Position numbers and translations under genes: made by a program | Shown here: one piece after another, positions 1 to 8,966 of the stretch | Layout: each line of letters opens with the position of its first letter | How positions within the stretch are numbered: the first letter of the stretch is position 1 | Assembly (NCBI RefSeq): GCF_018327645.1 | Contig: NZ_BMAY01000001.1 | Location: 124,001-188,000, forward strand | Direction: 5' to 3' | Origin: Lactobacillus corticis | GTDB lineage: Bacteria > Bacillota > Bacilli > Lactobacillales > Lactobacillaceae | DNA: 64,000 bases | The notes under the pieces: model-generated | What the model was told of the DNA's origin: nothing | The model's database searches: none | What the model saw: the letters and a program-made list of their open reading frames with translations, nothing else

Positions 1-16
1 CATTATAGCAGGATGT

Positions 17-30
17 AAGCGCTTTTTAAA
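17..30. promoter_or_regulatory. possible CcpA cre-like site at window edge
   Basis: The 14 bases resemble a catabolite responsive element (TGTAAGCGCT core followed by T-rich bases). The site lies just beyond the 3' end of the first hydrolase gene, so it would serve a gene to the left of the window. Only the motif supports it, and its 3' half departs from the consensus. Confidence 0.3.
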
Positions 31-32
31 CC

Positions 33-1001
33 CTATTTAAGGTATTTTGCCAAGAACTTTTGCACATGTTGTTTATAAGCTTTGGGATATGATTCAAACG
101 ACTTGGCATGGGCCACGCCCTTGGTTACCCATAGCTCCTTAGGTCCCCGACTTGCTTGATAGTTCTGGTAAACCATCCAAGTAGGCACAAATTTATCCTT
201 GTTGCCGTGGATGAAAAGCATTGGCCGCTGGTTATGGTGCAGCATTTTAATAGCTGAAGCTTCGCCCAAATAGTTGCCGACTTTGATTTTATTAATTAAA
301 GACAGAATTTCCACTAAAGGAAACCGCGGAACTGCCGGCATGTTATATAAAGCTTGAGCCTCATGCTCGATTTCATCTTTGACATCGGTATAACCACAGT
401 CTTCAATGAAGGCTTTTACCTGGCTCGGCAACTTAATCCCACTAGTCATCATCGCCGTCGCCCCGCCCATGGAGACGCCAAAGATTACGATTTGCGAATC
501 CTGGCCATTTTTCTTAATGACCTGCTTGCCCCACTTGCGCACATCATAGCGTTCCGGCCAGCCGTAGCCGATGTACTTGCCTTGGCTCTGACCATGGGCC
601 CGGGCATCAGGCAAAAGAGTATTGTAGCCAAGTTGATGGAACATGGCGGCATATTCGCCCATGGTGTTTTTATTATTCATGTAGCCATGCAGGATAATCA
701 CTGTTTTCTTTGAGCCGGCCTTAGGAATATAATTAGCGTCAAGGCGCAAGTTGTCAGTGGCCGACTTCATGTACCAGCGCTGCTTCTTGGTCTCGCGATA
801 CCATTTCTGGTCTTTGTATACTATACTGGTCTTAGCATAGTGTGTCTTGCTTCCTAAAAAGCTCTTTTTGCCTGGTACGACCGCAACATTAAAAAAGTAC
901 ATCCCGGCTGCCCCTAAAACCACGCCAAGGACGACAATAACGCCAATTAGCCACGCCAACCAGTGATGCTTTTTGGGCGTGTTTGTTTGTAATTTATGCA
1001 A
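33..1001 (-). CDS. membrane-anchored alpha/beta hydrolase
   Basis: A 322-residue protein with a lysine-rich N-terminus and one hydrophobic helix at about residues 15-40, so it is probably anchored with its catalytic domain outside. The alpha/beta hydrolase fold is indicated by the oxyanion motif HGYMNN (about 105), the nucleophile elbow GVSMGG (Ser about 177), an Asp in GNKDKFVP and a C-terminal His in VAHAKS. This is the serine esterase/peptidase-like group often annotated as 'alpha/beta hydrolase' or YqkD-like in lactobacilli. The substrate cannot be read from the sequence. The start is followed directly by the basic segment of the anchor. It is transcribed away from the small gene at 1078. 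Confidence 0.9.
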   Translation of the reverse strand: MHKLQTNTPKKHHWLAWLIGVIVVLGVVLGAAGMYFFNVAVVPGKKSFLGSKTHYAKTSIVYKDQKWYRETKKQRWYMKSATDNLRLDANYIPKAGSKKTVIILHGYMNNKNTMGEYAAMFHQLGYNTLLPDARAHGQSQGKYIGYGWPERYDVRKWGKQVIKKNGQDSQIVIFGVSMGGATAMMTSGIKLPSQVKAFIEDCGYTDVKDEIEHEAQALYNMPAVPRFPLVEILSLINKIKVGNYLGEASAIKMLHHNQRPMLFIHGNKDKFVPTWMVYQNYQASRGPKELWVTKGVAHAKSFESYPKAYKQHVQKFLAKYLK

Positions 1002-1077
1002 TTTTTCTTCTCCAGTTGTATATAAATATCAATAACAACTAGTATACTTTTTCTTAACAAAAATAGCAATATCAAAA

Positions 1078-1365
1078 ATGCAATTAACCAATTTTTTACA
1101 GTTGATTACCGATCTGGATAATCAAATTACCTTTTATTACCAAATTGATGGACAGACCTTTCCCTTATCCAAATTAACCCTCACCAGCACTGCCTGCCTA
1201 GCAACGAGCTCCCAAACTCCGCTGACCAAAGAACGGATTGCCAAAATTGTGAAAAATATGCATCACCGCAGCCTGCCGCTGCTGGTCGGTTCGTCGCAAA
1301 CAAAAAGCGTTCCTGTTTATGGCCTCCATATTGATCTGCAGGCACATACAGCAACGCTGATGTAG
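1078..1365 (+). CDS. small hypothetical protein
   Basis: A 95-residue protein of unknown function. It ends 8 bases before the convergent mvaS stop and fills the gap between the hydrolase and mvaS, which fits a real small gene. No membrane segment or signal peptide is visible. The upstream sequence has a TAGTATACT-like promoter element but only a weak ribosome site before the ATG. I do not recognise the family, and other reading frames over this stretch look like shadows. Confidence 0.55.
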   Translation: MQLTNFLQLITDLDNQITFYYQIDGQTFPLSKLTLTSTACLATSSQTPLTKERIAKIVKNMHHRSLPLLVGSSQTKSVPVYGLHIDLQAHTATLM

Positions 1366-1373
1366 TATATTTT

Positions 1374-2537
1374 TTATTTTTGACGGTATTGGCGGATGTG
1401 GTTTTGCGTGCCCGCAAAGTACCAAACGCCCGTTTCTTCATCACTGGTCAAAACTTCCCCATCAGTTGGGTTAGCAAGAGCAGCATTAAAGATCGTTTCG
1501 TATTCTGGAATTGTTACATGCTTCCGACGGTCCAAGAGCGCCTGGTCACCTCTAGGGTTCAACTGGTCTTGGTAGCCATCAACCAAGTTGCCTGAGTAAA
1601 ATTCAGCCATCGCCCCCGAGCCGTAGGAGAAGAGTCCGATTAAGGAGTTGGGTTCAAGTTCTCCGCGTTCTAAGAGGCTGAGCAAGCTCAAATATAGGGA
1701 TCCGGTATAAATATTGCCAACTTCCATTGAAAGCTGCTTAGAAGCTTCAAAGGCCTTTACCAGCTTTTCTGCCACTTCAGGGCTTTCCCCGGCAATTGCC
1801 AGGTCGTTAGCCTTCTTGCCCATCTTGGTGAATGGCAGGTGATAAACAATGCTGCTGAAGTCTTGCGTGTTCCAGCCCTTTTGCTCCTTGTAAGCCGCAA
1901 AAGTATGCTTGAAGAAATCTAAATAAACCTGGGTTGAATACTTGCCATCAACCATGGCCACGGCTGAGTCATTCGGGCGCCAGAAGTCATTGATGTCATC
2001 GCTCCAGGCACTGTGACCGTCATTTAGGTCAAGAATCCGCGGCGAGCTGGAAATCAATAAGCTGATGCTGCCCGCTCCTTGGGTAACTTCCCCAGCTGTT
2101 GCCACCCCGTAACGAGCAATATCGCTGCCAATGACGAGGGCAGTTTGGTCAGGATGAGCCCGAACAAAATCGCGAGCAATCATAATCCCGGCCGTCAGAC
2201 CGAAGCAGGCTTCTTTTACCTCAAAAGTCCGCACTTCCGGCGCTAAATTTAAGGCTTTTTTGACAAATAAGGAGGCTGACTTTGATTGGTCGACGCTGCT
2301 TTCAGTCCCAAATACCAAAAGGCCGACTTTGGCTGAATCAATATTATCCAGGTAGCGCAAAGTTCCATTGATCCCCATCGAAACCGCGTCCTGGGTGGAG
2401 TCGGCCAAACTCATGCGCTTTTGGCCGATCCCAATCAAGTACTTGTTGGGATCAACATTGCGGGCTTCAGCCAGTTCCACCATATCAACGTATTTATTAG
2501 GGGTAAAAAAACCAATCTGATCAATACCAATACTCAT
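1374..2537 (-). CDS. mvaS: hydroxymethylglutaryl-CoA synthase
   Basis: Condenses acetyl-CoA with acetoacetyl-CoA to HMG-CoA, the second step of the mevalonate route to isoprenoids. The 387-residue length is typical. The three catalytic residues known from bacterial HMG-CoA synthases fall at the expected positions: Glu79 in FGTES, Cys111 in EACFGLTAG and His233 in VYHLPF. The ATG at 2537 is preferred to an upstream TTG because AGGAGA lies about 8 bases before it. It is the last gene of a thiolase-mvaA-mvaS operon and starts 18 bases after the mvaA stop. Confidence 0.97.
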   Translation of the reverse strand: MSIGIDQIGFFTPNKYVDMVELAEARNVDPNKYLIGIGQKRMSLADSTQDAVSMGINGTLRYLDNIDSAKVGLLVFGTESSVDQSKSASLFVKKALNLAPEVRTFEVKEACFGLTAGIMIARDFVRAHPDQTALVIGSDIARYGVATAGEVTQGAGSISLLISSSPRILDLNDGHSAWSDDINDFWRPNDSAVAMVDGKYSTQVYLDFFKHTFAAYKEQKGWNTQDFSSIVYHLPFTKMGKKANDLAIAGESPEVAEKLVKAFEASKQLSMEVGNIYTGSLYLSLLSLLERGELEPNSLIGLFSYGSGAMAEFYSGNLVDGYQDQLNPRGDQALLDRRKHVTIPEYETIFNAALANPTDGEVLTSDEETGVWYFAGTQNHIRQYRQK

Positions 2538-2555
2538 ATATTTTTCTCCTAGCAA

Positions 2556-3770
2556 TTATTTTTTCTTGTTCATGCGCAAGCGTCGTAAGCTGGCCTGGGC
2601 CGCTTCTTGGGTATAAGTCTGTTTTTGACGCAAATCAGCCAAGACTGCCTTTTTCTCGGCTTCGCTGGCATCGAGGCTGGCCACTAAATTGCGGGCTTGC
2701 AGGCGCATATGACCCGCTTGAATGCCATCAGTAGAAATGGCCTTCAATGCTGCCAAATTGTTAGCAAGACCTACGCTAGCAATAATTTCTGCCAGCTGCT
2801 TGGCTGAAACTTGGCCTAATAGCTGAAAGTTCTCGCTGACGTCGCTGCGAGCCTTGATTGACCCGCCGACCGTGCCAATTGCCAATGGCAGGGTCAATTC
2901 GCCAGTAAGTTCACCGTTCTCATAATACCACTTGCTCAAGCTGCGGTATTGGCCGCTTTGATTAGCCCAGACCGCGACGGCATTTTCGACCGCGCGCCAA
3001 TCCTGGCCCAGAGCCAGCAAACAGGCGTCAACGCCATTCATAATGCCCTTGTTGTTGGTAACGGCCCGATAAACATCATCATGCCCAATCTGACTTAACA
3101 AGGCGATGCGTTTGGCAGCTGCTTCGCCTCCGACCGCCTCAGCGGACACGCTCCCTTTAACTTTGACAAATTGGCTGGGGTAATTGGATAAGATTGCAAA
3201 TAGCTTGTCTTCTACGCCGCTTTCTTGGTCAAGCTGCTGGCCCAAATATTCCAAGATAGCATTGGTTTTATTAGCACCCATGGCTTCCGCCGGGTCCACC
3301 AGCACTAAAAGATAAACCAGCTGTTTTTCCTGGCGAGCCGTAATTTTCTTGACCCCGCCGCCATGCCGGACAAGTGAAGCGAATTGTCGATTAGCCAAAT
3401 CAAGCAGCTGCGGAAACTGCTGGCGCAATTTTTCCAAGCTGAAGTCAGAGTTGACCTGCAGCACAATCTGACCATAAATTCCCTTGCGCTGGCTCTTAGC
3501 CGTTAAGCCGCCATGATGGTTAAACATATTGGCCCCATTATTGGCTGCCGCTACCACGCTGGGTTCTTCAATCGCCATCGGGACCAAATAGTCGCGCCCA
3601 TTAACCCGCAGCTTGGTAATGACGCCAACCGGCAAGGTCAACCGGCTAATTACATTTTCACTTAATTTATCAACCTGCTCAAGCAGCTGCTGATCCACAC
3701 TGGCTAAATGATAGCCTTGAGCGGCCAGCAACTTGCGCCGCTCATCAATTGATAAACGATAAAATTTCAT
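2556..3770 (-). CDS. mvaA: class II hydroxymethylglutaryl-CoA reductase
   Basis: Reduces HMG-CoA to mevalonate. This 404-residue protein carries the class II signatures: ENVISRLTLPVG (substrate-binding Glu), AMGANKTN, the NKGIMNGVDA segment with the catalytic Lys, GQDWRA with the catalytic Asp, GTVGGS, and GIQAGHM with the catalytic His near the C-terminus. The start codon lies 2 bases after the thiolase stop, so translation is probably coupled. With thiolase and mvaS it completes acetyl-CoA to mevalonate. Confidence 0.97.
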   Translation of the reverse strand: MKFYRLSIDERRKLLAAQGYHLASVDQQLLEQVDKLSENVISRLTLPVGVITKLRVNGRDYLVPMAIEEPSVVAAANNGANMFNHHGGLTAKSQRKGIYGQIVLQVNSDFSLEKLRQQFPQLLDLANRQFASLVRHGGGVKKITARQEKQLVYLLVLVDPAEAMGANKTNAILEYLGQQLDQESGVEDKLFAILSNYPSQFVKVKGSVSAEAVGGEAAAKRIALLSQIGHDDVYRAVTNNKGIMNGVDACLLALGQDWRAVENAVAVWANQSGQYRSLSKWYYENGELTGELTLPLAIGTVGGSIKARSDVSENFQLLGQVSAKQLAEIIASVGLANNLAALKAISTDGIQAGHMRLQARNLVASLDASEAEKKAVLADLRQKQTYTQEAAQASLRRLRMNKKK

Positions 3771-3772
3771 TT

Positions 3773-4933
3773 CTAAACGCGCTTAATTTCATATGCGATG
3801 GCTAAGCCGCCACCAATACATAGCGAAGCAATTGCCTGCTTTCCAGCCATTTGCTCCAGGCTATTGACTGCCGCCAAGACTAATCTAGTACCGGTTGCAC
3901 CCAGAGGATGTCCTAAGGCTAAGGCCCCACCAGCTGGATTTAGTTGCTCTGGGGCAATCTGCAAATCGCGACTAACTGCGATGGCCTGTGCCGCAAAAGC
4001 TTCATTAAGTTCAACAACATCGTAGTCTGACAAAGACTTCCCGGTCTTTTGCAAAAGATCTTTCATGGCAAAGTAAGGCGTATAGCCCATGTAGGCCGGA
4101 TCAAAACCGACCTCGCTGTAAGCACCTAGTTCAGCTAGAGGCGTGAGGCCTAATTCCTGAACCTTGCTGGCAGTCGCCAAGATGAGCATGCTAGCTCCAT
4201 CAGAGACTGGCGAAGAGGTTCCCGCCGTAACCAAACCATCGGCCTTAAAGACAGGATCAAGTTCTGCCAGCTTGGCAACCGTCGTATCTGGGCGAATAGT
4301 TTCATCGTGGGTCAAAGTTTGCCCATTGAGCTCGCTTGGCAAAATTTCATCCTTGAACCAGCCAGCTTGCACGGCCTTAGCCGCTTTCATATGACTTTGG
4401 TAAGCAAATTCATCCATTTCTGCCCGGCCAACATGGTAGCGCTGGGCCACATTTTCAGCGGTAAGCCCCATGGCTTGACCAGAAAAAGCATCTTCGAGGC
4501 CATCTCGCATCAAAACGTTGACTAAGTGCCCAGCCGGGTCGTCTTTGTATTTTTTAGCTAGGACAAATGGCGTGTTAGTCATTGACTCAATTCCGCCAAC
4601 GGCTACTAAGCCAAAATCGCCTAGCCGCATTTGCGCTTCCGCTAGCCGGACCGCCTTCAAACTAGACCCACAAACCTCATTGATGGTTACTGCTGTACTA
4701 GTCTGATTTAAGCCGCTTTTTAGGGCCACCTGCCGAGCGGGATTTTGCCCCTGGCCAGCTGCATAAACATTACCTAAAAATACCGCATCCAGCTGTTTGG
4801 GGCTAAGGCCATACTTGTCCAGTACTCCCTTTAAGGCCATGGTGCCTAAATCAACAGCAGTTTGGTCTTTAAAGAAGCCGCGATAACGGCCAAAAGGCGT
4901 CCGTCCGCCAGCAACGATATATATCTTTTCCAA
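3773..4933 (-). CDS. acetyl-CoA acetyltransferase (thiolase)
   Basis: Biosynthetic thiolase, 386 residues, joining two acetyl-CoA to acetoacetyl-CoA. Key motifs are NEVCGSSLKA (nucleophile Cys near 88), NEAFAAQ, GGALALGHPLGATG (catalytic His) and the second active Cys in CIGGG near the C-terminus. The start is a TTG with AGGAG 7-8 bases upstream. It is first in the thiolase-mvaA-mvaS operon, so its role here is supplying acetoacetyl-CoA to MvaS rather than fatty-acid breakdown. Enterococci and some other Gram-positives fuse thiolase and HMG-CoA reductase as MvaE; here the two are separate genes. Confidence 0.95.
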   Translation of the reverse strand: MEKIYIVAGGRTPFGRYRGFFKDQTAVDLGTMALKGVLDKYGLSPKQLDAVFLGNVYAAGQGQNPARQVALKSGLNQTSTAVTINEVCGSSLKAVRLAEAQMRLGDFGLVAVGGIESMTNTPFVLAKKYKDDPAGHLVNVLMRDGLEDAFSGQAMGLTAENVAQRYHVGRAEMDEFAYQSHMKAAKAVQAGWFKDEILPSELNGQTLTHDETIRPDTTVAKLAELDPVFKADGLVTAGTSSPVSDGASMLILATASKVQELGLTPLAELGAYSEVGFDPAYMGYTPYFAMKDLLQKTGKSLSDYDVVELNEAFAAQAIAVSRDLQIAPEQLNPAGGALALGHPLGATGTRLVLAAVNSLEQMAGKQAIASLCIGGGLAIAYEIKRV

Positions 4934-5036
4934 TTTTTTCTCCTAAATAATGCATAGTGCAAAATTACTACTAGATCATTAATCTTAGCGGAAAAGTCGA
5001 ACGTTTACCAGTCTCTCGCCCAGACTTAAGATTTTT

Positions 5037-5084
5037 TCAAAAAAAAGCTCCATTTGCGGTTCTAAAACCAACAAAGTGGAGCAA
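5037..5084 (-). terminator. rho-independent terminator after galU
   Basis: On the minus strand a GCTCCAC...TGGAGC stem (one bulged base) is followed by a run of eight T. It sits 14 bases past the galU stop and before the thiolase promoter region. Confidence 0.8.
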
Positions 5085-5097
5085 ATTTTTACGTTAA

Positions 5098-6009
5098 TTA
5101 CTTGCTTGCCTTTTTAGCTGGCTTGCCTTCAGCTTCCAGCTTCTTGCCAAGGTCAATAATGAAGTTGCGCAAAGCATCCTTCGTTTCTGGGTGAGTTAAA
5201 CCGTAGCCAATTGAGGTTTCCAAGTAGCCTTCCTTGTTACCAACATCATGCCGGTCACCCTTGAAGACGTGAGCAAAGACCCGTTGCGTCTTGTTCATCT
5301 TGTCGATCGCATCAGTCAACTGAATTTCGTTGCCTGCGCCTGGCTTCAAGTTAGCCAAGATTTCAAAGATTTCTGGAGTTAAAACATAACGACCGATAAT
5401 AGCGTAATCACTTGGTGCATCTTCAATCGCAGGTTTTTCAACGAATGATTTAACGTTGATGAGGCCAGGTACGATTTCGCTTTCTGGTTCGATTACCCCA
5501 TATTTAGAAACTTCTTCATGCGGCACCTTCATAACAGCAATGGTTGAAGCATGAGTTTCATCATAGCGGTCAATCAATTGCTTGGTTAAAGGTTCCTTAT
5601 CGGTCATCAAGTCGTCACCCAACATTACGGCAAATGGTTCATTGCCGACAAAGCTGCGGGCCCGTAAAATGGCGTCCCCTAAGCCCTTTGGATGTGGTTG
5701 ACGAGTGTAGTAAAGGTTAACCCCGAGGTTGGTAATTTCTTGGGTTAACTTCAAAAGCTTAATCTTGCCGGTTTCTTCCAAATCTTGTTCAAGTTCTGGG
5801 TTGGAGTCGAAGTGGTCTTCGATTGGTCGTTTACTTTTACCAGTAACGATTAAAATATCCTCAATCCCAGATTTCTTAGCTTCTTCAACAATAAATTGGA
5901 TCGTTGGCTTATCAACGATTGGCAACATTTCCTTTGGCATCGCCTTGGTTGCTGGCAAAAACCGCGTACCCAGACCAGCTGCCGGAATAATAGCTTTTCT
6001 TACTTTCAT
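5098..6009 (-). CDS. galU: UTP-glucose-1-phosphate uridylyltransferase
   Basis: Makes UDP-glucose from UTP and glucose-1-phosphate, feeding cell-wall and exopolysaccharide synthesis and the Leloir pathway. The 303 residues start with the nucleotidyltransferase signature [10 protein letters not shown] followed by [10 protein letters not shown], and contain the sugar-binding FVEKP segment near 170-175. The length matches the family. A purine-rich ribosome site (AAGTGAG) precedes the ATG. A TATGAT -10-like element lies between the yihY stop and this start, and a terminator follows, so it is probably its own transcription unit. Confidence 0.96.
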   Translation of the reverse strand: MKVRKAIIPAAGLGTRFLPATKAMPKEMLPIVDKPTIQFIVEEAKKSGIEDILIVTGKSKRPIEDHFDSNPELEQDLEETGKIKLLKLTQEITNLGVNLYYTRQPHPKGLGDAILRARSFVGNEPFAVMLGDDLMTDKEPLTKQLIDRYDETHASTIAVMKVPHEEVSKYGVIEPESEIVPGLINVKSFVEKPAIEDAPSDYAIIGRYVLTPEIFEILANLKPGAGNEIQLTDAIDKMNKTQRVFAHVFKGDRHDVGNKEGYLETSIGYGLTHPETKDALRNFIIDLGKKLEAEGKPAKKASK

Positions 6010-6059
6010 ATATTTATCTCACTTTCTTTAAATCCTACTCCTGTATTATCATACCAGAT

Positions 6060-6998
6060 TTAGTGTTTTTTGGTAGCGCTTGCTCGTCTTCTTTGCCGAA
6101 TTATGCCCGCCAGGCGTCCAGCCGAATAGGTCAAATCGCCTTGACGAATATTGACAAAGGCAGCATTGACTGCCGTACCAAATAATAACACCATCGCCGC
6201 CAAATTCATATATAGCATGAAAATAATAAAGGTGCCGACAATTCCATAGTTTTTCCAAGTCATATTAAAATGACGCAGGTAAAAACCAAATCCCCAAGAT
6301 AGTGCTATCCATCCTAGCACTGTTACGCCGACTCCTGGCCAAATAACCCGCTTGGCAGGTCGAATATTGGGCAAAGCATAGTTTAAATAGTAAACCGCAA
6401 TTACCATCAAAATAAAGACAATGTGGTAACGGTAGTATAAAAGGCGCCGCAACTCCCACAGACTAGTGCCTTTTATAAATGGTGCCAGCTGCTGGAAAAT
6501 CTGCTGGCCAAAGATCAATGCTAGCGCCACCCCGGTAAAAATCACAATCATCAAAGTCGTTAAAACGACGGTAACTCCCCGTACCCACAGAAACTCCAGC
6601 ATGCTCTGCTTTAACTCTGCACCATGAACTCCATATAGCCGGTTCATGCCGATCCGAATGCCGTTAACCAAACACGAAAACGACCAAATAGCCACAATAA
6701 CACCAAAACTCAAAACGCCGTTACTTTTAGACGTCAAGAGCTGTTTCATGACGGGCACGACCATTTTGGCAATTTTAGCTGGAAAAACCAGCTGCACATA
6801 ATCGGCAATGGGTTCGGTATTAATATTAAACAAGGGAAGCACGTTCCCGATGATAATGATAATCGGAAGCATCGAGAACAAAAGGTAATATGCGATCACA
6901 ATCGCACTTTGGATAATTTCTCCTTGTGCCAGCGAAATTGATAAGGCCTTGAAAAAGCGATTGGCCTCGCGCCGGTGGTCCTTAGGAATAATCTTCAT
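6060..6998 (-). CDS. YihY/BrkB family integral membrane protein
   Basis: A 312-residue polytopic protein with about six hydrophobic helices and a basic tail. The conserved YihY/virulence factor BrkB pattern is visible: AYYLLFSMLP in the first helix, a central WSFS segment, and ALPNIRP followed by the last three helices. The function of the family is uncertain despite the old 'ribonuclease BN' name. It starts 24 bases downstream of the map stop with an AAGGTAAG ribosome site, so it is likely cotranscribed with map. Confidence 0.9.
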   Translation of the reverse strand: MKIIPKDHRREANRFFKALSISLAQGEIIQSAIVIAYYLLFSMLPIIIIIGNVLPLFNINTEPIADYVQLVFPAKIAKMVVPVMKQLLTSKSNGVLSFGVIVAIWSFSCLVNGIRIGMNRLYGVHGAELKQSMLEFLWVRGVTVVLTTLMIVIFTGVALALIFGQQIFQQLAPFIKGTSLWELRRLLYYRYHIVFILMVIAVYYLNYALPNIRPAKRVIWPGVGVTVLGWIALSWGFGFYLRHFNMTWKNYGIVGTFIIFMLYMNLAAMVLLFGTAVNAAFVNIRQGDLTYSAGRLAGIIRQRRRASATKKH

Positions 6999-7022
6999 AT
7001 AATAAAATCTTACCTTGCAGCT

Positions 7023-7850
7023 TTAGTCTTCCAGCTCGTCAAAGTGTGGCAAATACTTTTCATAGCCATCATAAGGCTTTTGCAAAGTCAAAATCTTCGG
7101 GCCGTCCTTGGTAATCGCAAAAGTATGTTCAAATTGGGCAGCCTTGGAGCCATCTGGCGTTGCGTAGTAAACCCAATCGTCGTTAGGATCGCTAACCGTC
7201 TTTTGGTCAATCTGCCACTGGCCGCCGGCTTCCACCATTGGTTCAACCGTAATGGTCATCCCTTCGCGCAGCCGCAAGCCGTGGCCGGCCTTGCCCCAAT
7301 GCGGCACTTCTGGGTCTTCGTGAATCGTCGGCTGAATGCCGTGACCAACTAATTCCCGAACATCGCCATAACCGTTTTCGTCTTCAACATAATGTTGAAT
7401 CACGGCACCGATATCTCCGATCCGATTGCCCAAAACAGCTTGGTCAATCCCCAGATACATGGCTTTTTCGGTAACTTCCATTAAACGCCGATCTTCATCT
7501 GAGATTTCACCAACGCCGTAAGTCGTGCAGGAGTCGGTTTCATAACCGTTTAAATTGCAAGTAACGTCAACTTTTACCAAGTCGCCATCCTTCAAAATCA
7601 AATCCTTGCGCGGAATCGCATGGGCAATTTCGTCATTAACCGAAATGCAAGTGCCATACTTATAGCCTTCAAAGCCTTGTTCAGACAAGCGGCCGCCCCG
7701 TTCTTTGACAAACTTTTGGGCAAACTCTTCGATTTCCCAAGTTGAAATGCCTGGTTTGATCACATCCCGCAAGCCTTCAAACATGGAAGCGAGCAAACGA
7801 CCGGATGCTTGCATCCCTTTAAGTTCACGATTTGTTTTTATGGTAATCAT
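7023..7850 (-). CDS. map: type I methionine aminopeptidase
   Basis: Removes the initiator Met from nascent proteins. The 275 residues contain the five metal ligands of the family: Asp in VKVDVTC, Asp in ETDSC, His in GHGIQP, Glu in VEPMVE and Glu in QFEHTF. A C-terminal extension (ending FDELED) is typical of lactobacillal and streptococcal forms. An AAGGAG site lies 7 bases before the ATG. A perfect inverted repeat sits in the leader (7871-7889). Confidence 0.96.
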   Translation of the reverse strand: MITIKTNRELKGMQASGRLLASMFEGLRDVIKPGISTWEIEEFAQKFVKERGGRLSEQGFEGYKYGTCISVNDEIAHAIPRKDLILKDGDLVKVDVTCNLNGYETDSCTTYGVGEISDEDRRLMEVTEKAMYLGIDQAVLGNRIGDIGAVIQHYVEDENGYGDVRELVGHGIQPTIHEDPEVPHWGKAGHGLRLREGMTITVEPMVEAGGQWQIDQKTVSDPNDDWVYYATPDGSKAAQFEHTFAITKDGPKILTLQKPYDGYEKYLPHFDELED

Positions 7851-7870
7851 AGCTAACTCCTTTTTCTACA

Positions 7871-7889
7871 ATTGTATTCATAATACAAT
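7871..7889. promoter_or_regulatory. perfect 8-bp inverted repeat in map leader
   Basis: ATTGTATT and AATACAAT face each other around a 3-base spacer. The repeat lies between a minus-strand -10 hexamer TATAAT (7898-7903) and the map ribosome site. It could be an operator or an mRNA hairpin. The flavodoxin gene is divergent, with its own TATAAT at 7953-7958. Confidence 0.5.
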
Positions 7890-8004
7890 TACTCTCCATT
7901 ATAACTTTTTCTAAAAGATCTATAAAGGCGAGCAAGCAAAGAAAAATTAGGATATAATGCAAGATAGACAAATTTAGACTAACTGAAAGGTCGGAAAAAA
8001 GTTC

Positions 8005-8451
8005 ATGAAAGCAAGAATTGTCTATGCCAGCATGACTGGCAATGATGAAGATATGGCTGACATCTTGGAAGAAGACTTGCAAGATTATGGTTTCGACGTG
8101 GAAACCAGCGATATTGGCTTCACTGACCCCAGTGACTATTTGGAAAGCGACTTGTGCGTCTTGGTAACCTACACCTATGGCGAAGGCGTCATGACCGATG
8201 AGCTGCAAGACTTCTATGATGAAATGTCCGAACTGGACTTGACTGGCAAAAAATTTGCCGTCATGGGCAGCGGCGACAAGGTTTACGGAACGGCTTATTG
8301 CCAAAACGTCTTTGACTTCGAAAAGCTCTTCAAGAAATTAGGAGCAATCGAAGTAGCCAAGCCCGTAACGATTGAACAAAGCCCAGATGAAGCAGCGATT
8401 GCATTGATCGACGCCGCTGCCCAAGAAATGAACGACGCATTAAATGGCTAA
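8005..8451 (+). CDS. flavodoxin
   Basis: A 148-residue FMN-binding electron carrier. The phosphate loop is SMTGNDEDMA near residue 10. The aromatic/glycine isoalloxazine loops are TYTYGEG (about 58-64) and the segment around MGSGDKVYG (about 92-100). The protein is very acidic, as short-chain flavodoxins are. The upstream -10 is TATAAT at 7953. The stop overlaps the start of the GtrA gene by 8 bases, so the two are translationally coupled. The redox partner is not visible here. Confidence 0.93.
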   Translation: MKARIVYASMTGNDEDMADILEEDLQDYGFDVETSDIGFTDPSDYLESDLCVLVTYTYGEGVMTDELQDFYDEMSELDLTGKKFAVMGSGDKVYGTAYCQNVFDFEKLFKKLGAIEVAKPVTIEQSPDEAAIALIDAAAQEMNDALNG

Positions 8452-8947
8452 AAGTGCAGATCAAAGACGGCGTGAATTGGGCGAACGCTTAAAAAACAGC
8501 AACAGCCGACTTTGGAGCTATATGTTTTTTGGCTTTATCGCCGCAGTGATCAATACGGTCCTCTTTATGATTTTTCGCCAAGTGCTAAAGGATTCGGTCT
8601 TCATCGCAAATACCGTGGCCTTTATCTTAAGCAACCTGGCCTCTTTCTATTTCAACAACAAAGCCGTTTTTACCACCAACGTCAACACCAATCGCAAATT
8701 ATGGCAAAAGCTGGTGTCGTTTTTTACCTTTAGGATTATCAGCCTGCTCCCAGATACTTTTATTATGATGGTCGGGATTAAATGGCTCCACTGGAGTGCC
8801 TTTTGGGTAAAGATTATCGATCAGATCTTAGTTGGCATCTTCAACTACCTCACCACCAAGGCAGTCTTTCAAAAAAACGAACACAAGCTTTTGAAAAAAG
8901 TTCACGCTCGTATCCAAGACCACAAAAATAGCGCTTCTCTTAAATGA
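8444..8947 (+). CDS. GtrA family membrane protein
   Basis: A 167-residue protein with four predicted membrane helices. The typical GtrA core is FFGFIAAVINTVLFM in helix 1 and FILSNLASFYFNNKAVF after helix 2. The family is linked to transfer of lipid-linked sugars, often glucosylation of polysaccharide or teichoic acid. It overlaps the flavodoxin stop (ATGGCTAA arrangement). The last codons lie inside the transcription terminator stem. Confidence 0.88.
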   Translation: MAKSADQRRRELGERLKNSNSRLWSYMFFGFIAAVINTVLFMIFRQVLKDSVFIANTVAFILSNLASFYFNNKAVFTTNVNTNRKLWQKLVSFFTFRIISLLPDTFIMMVGIKWLHWSAFWVKIIDQILVGIFNYLTTKAVFQKNEHKLLKKVHARIQDHKNSASLK

Positions 8948-8960
8948 GAAACGCTTTTTT
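8930..8960 (+). terminator. bidirectional terminator (GtrA / ABC-F)
   Basis: An AGCGcTTCTC...GAGAAaCGCT stem is followed by six T. It also has a T-rich side on the minus strand and can therefore end the convergent ABC-F gene. The GtrA stop codon is inside the stem-loop. Confidence 0.8.
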
Positions 8961-8966
8961 GCTTGC

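Noticed and set aside
7825-8304. A 159-codon minus-strand frame across the map start and the flavodoxin gene
   Set aside because: It covers the divergent promoter region and runs antisense to flavodoxin with no ribosome site.
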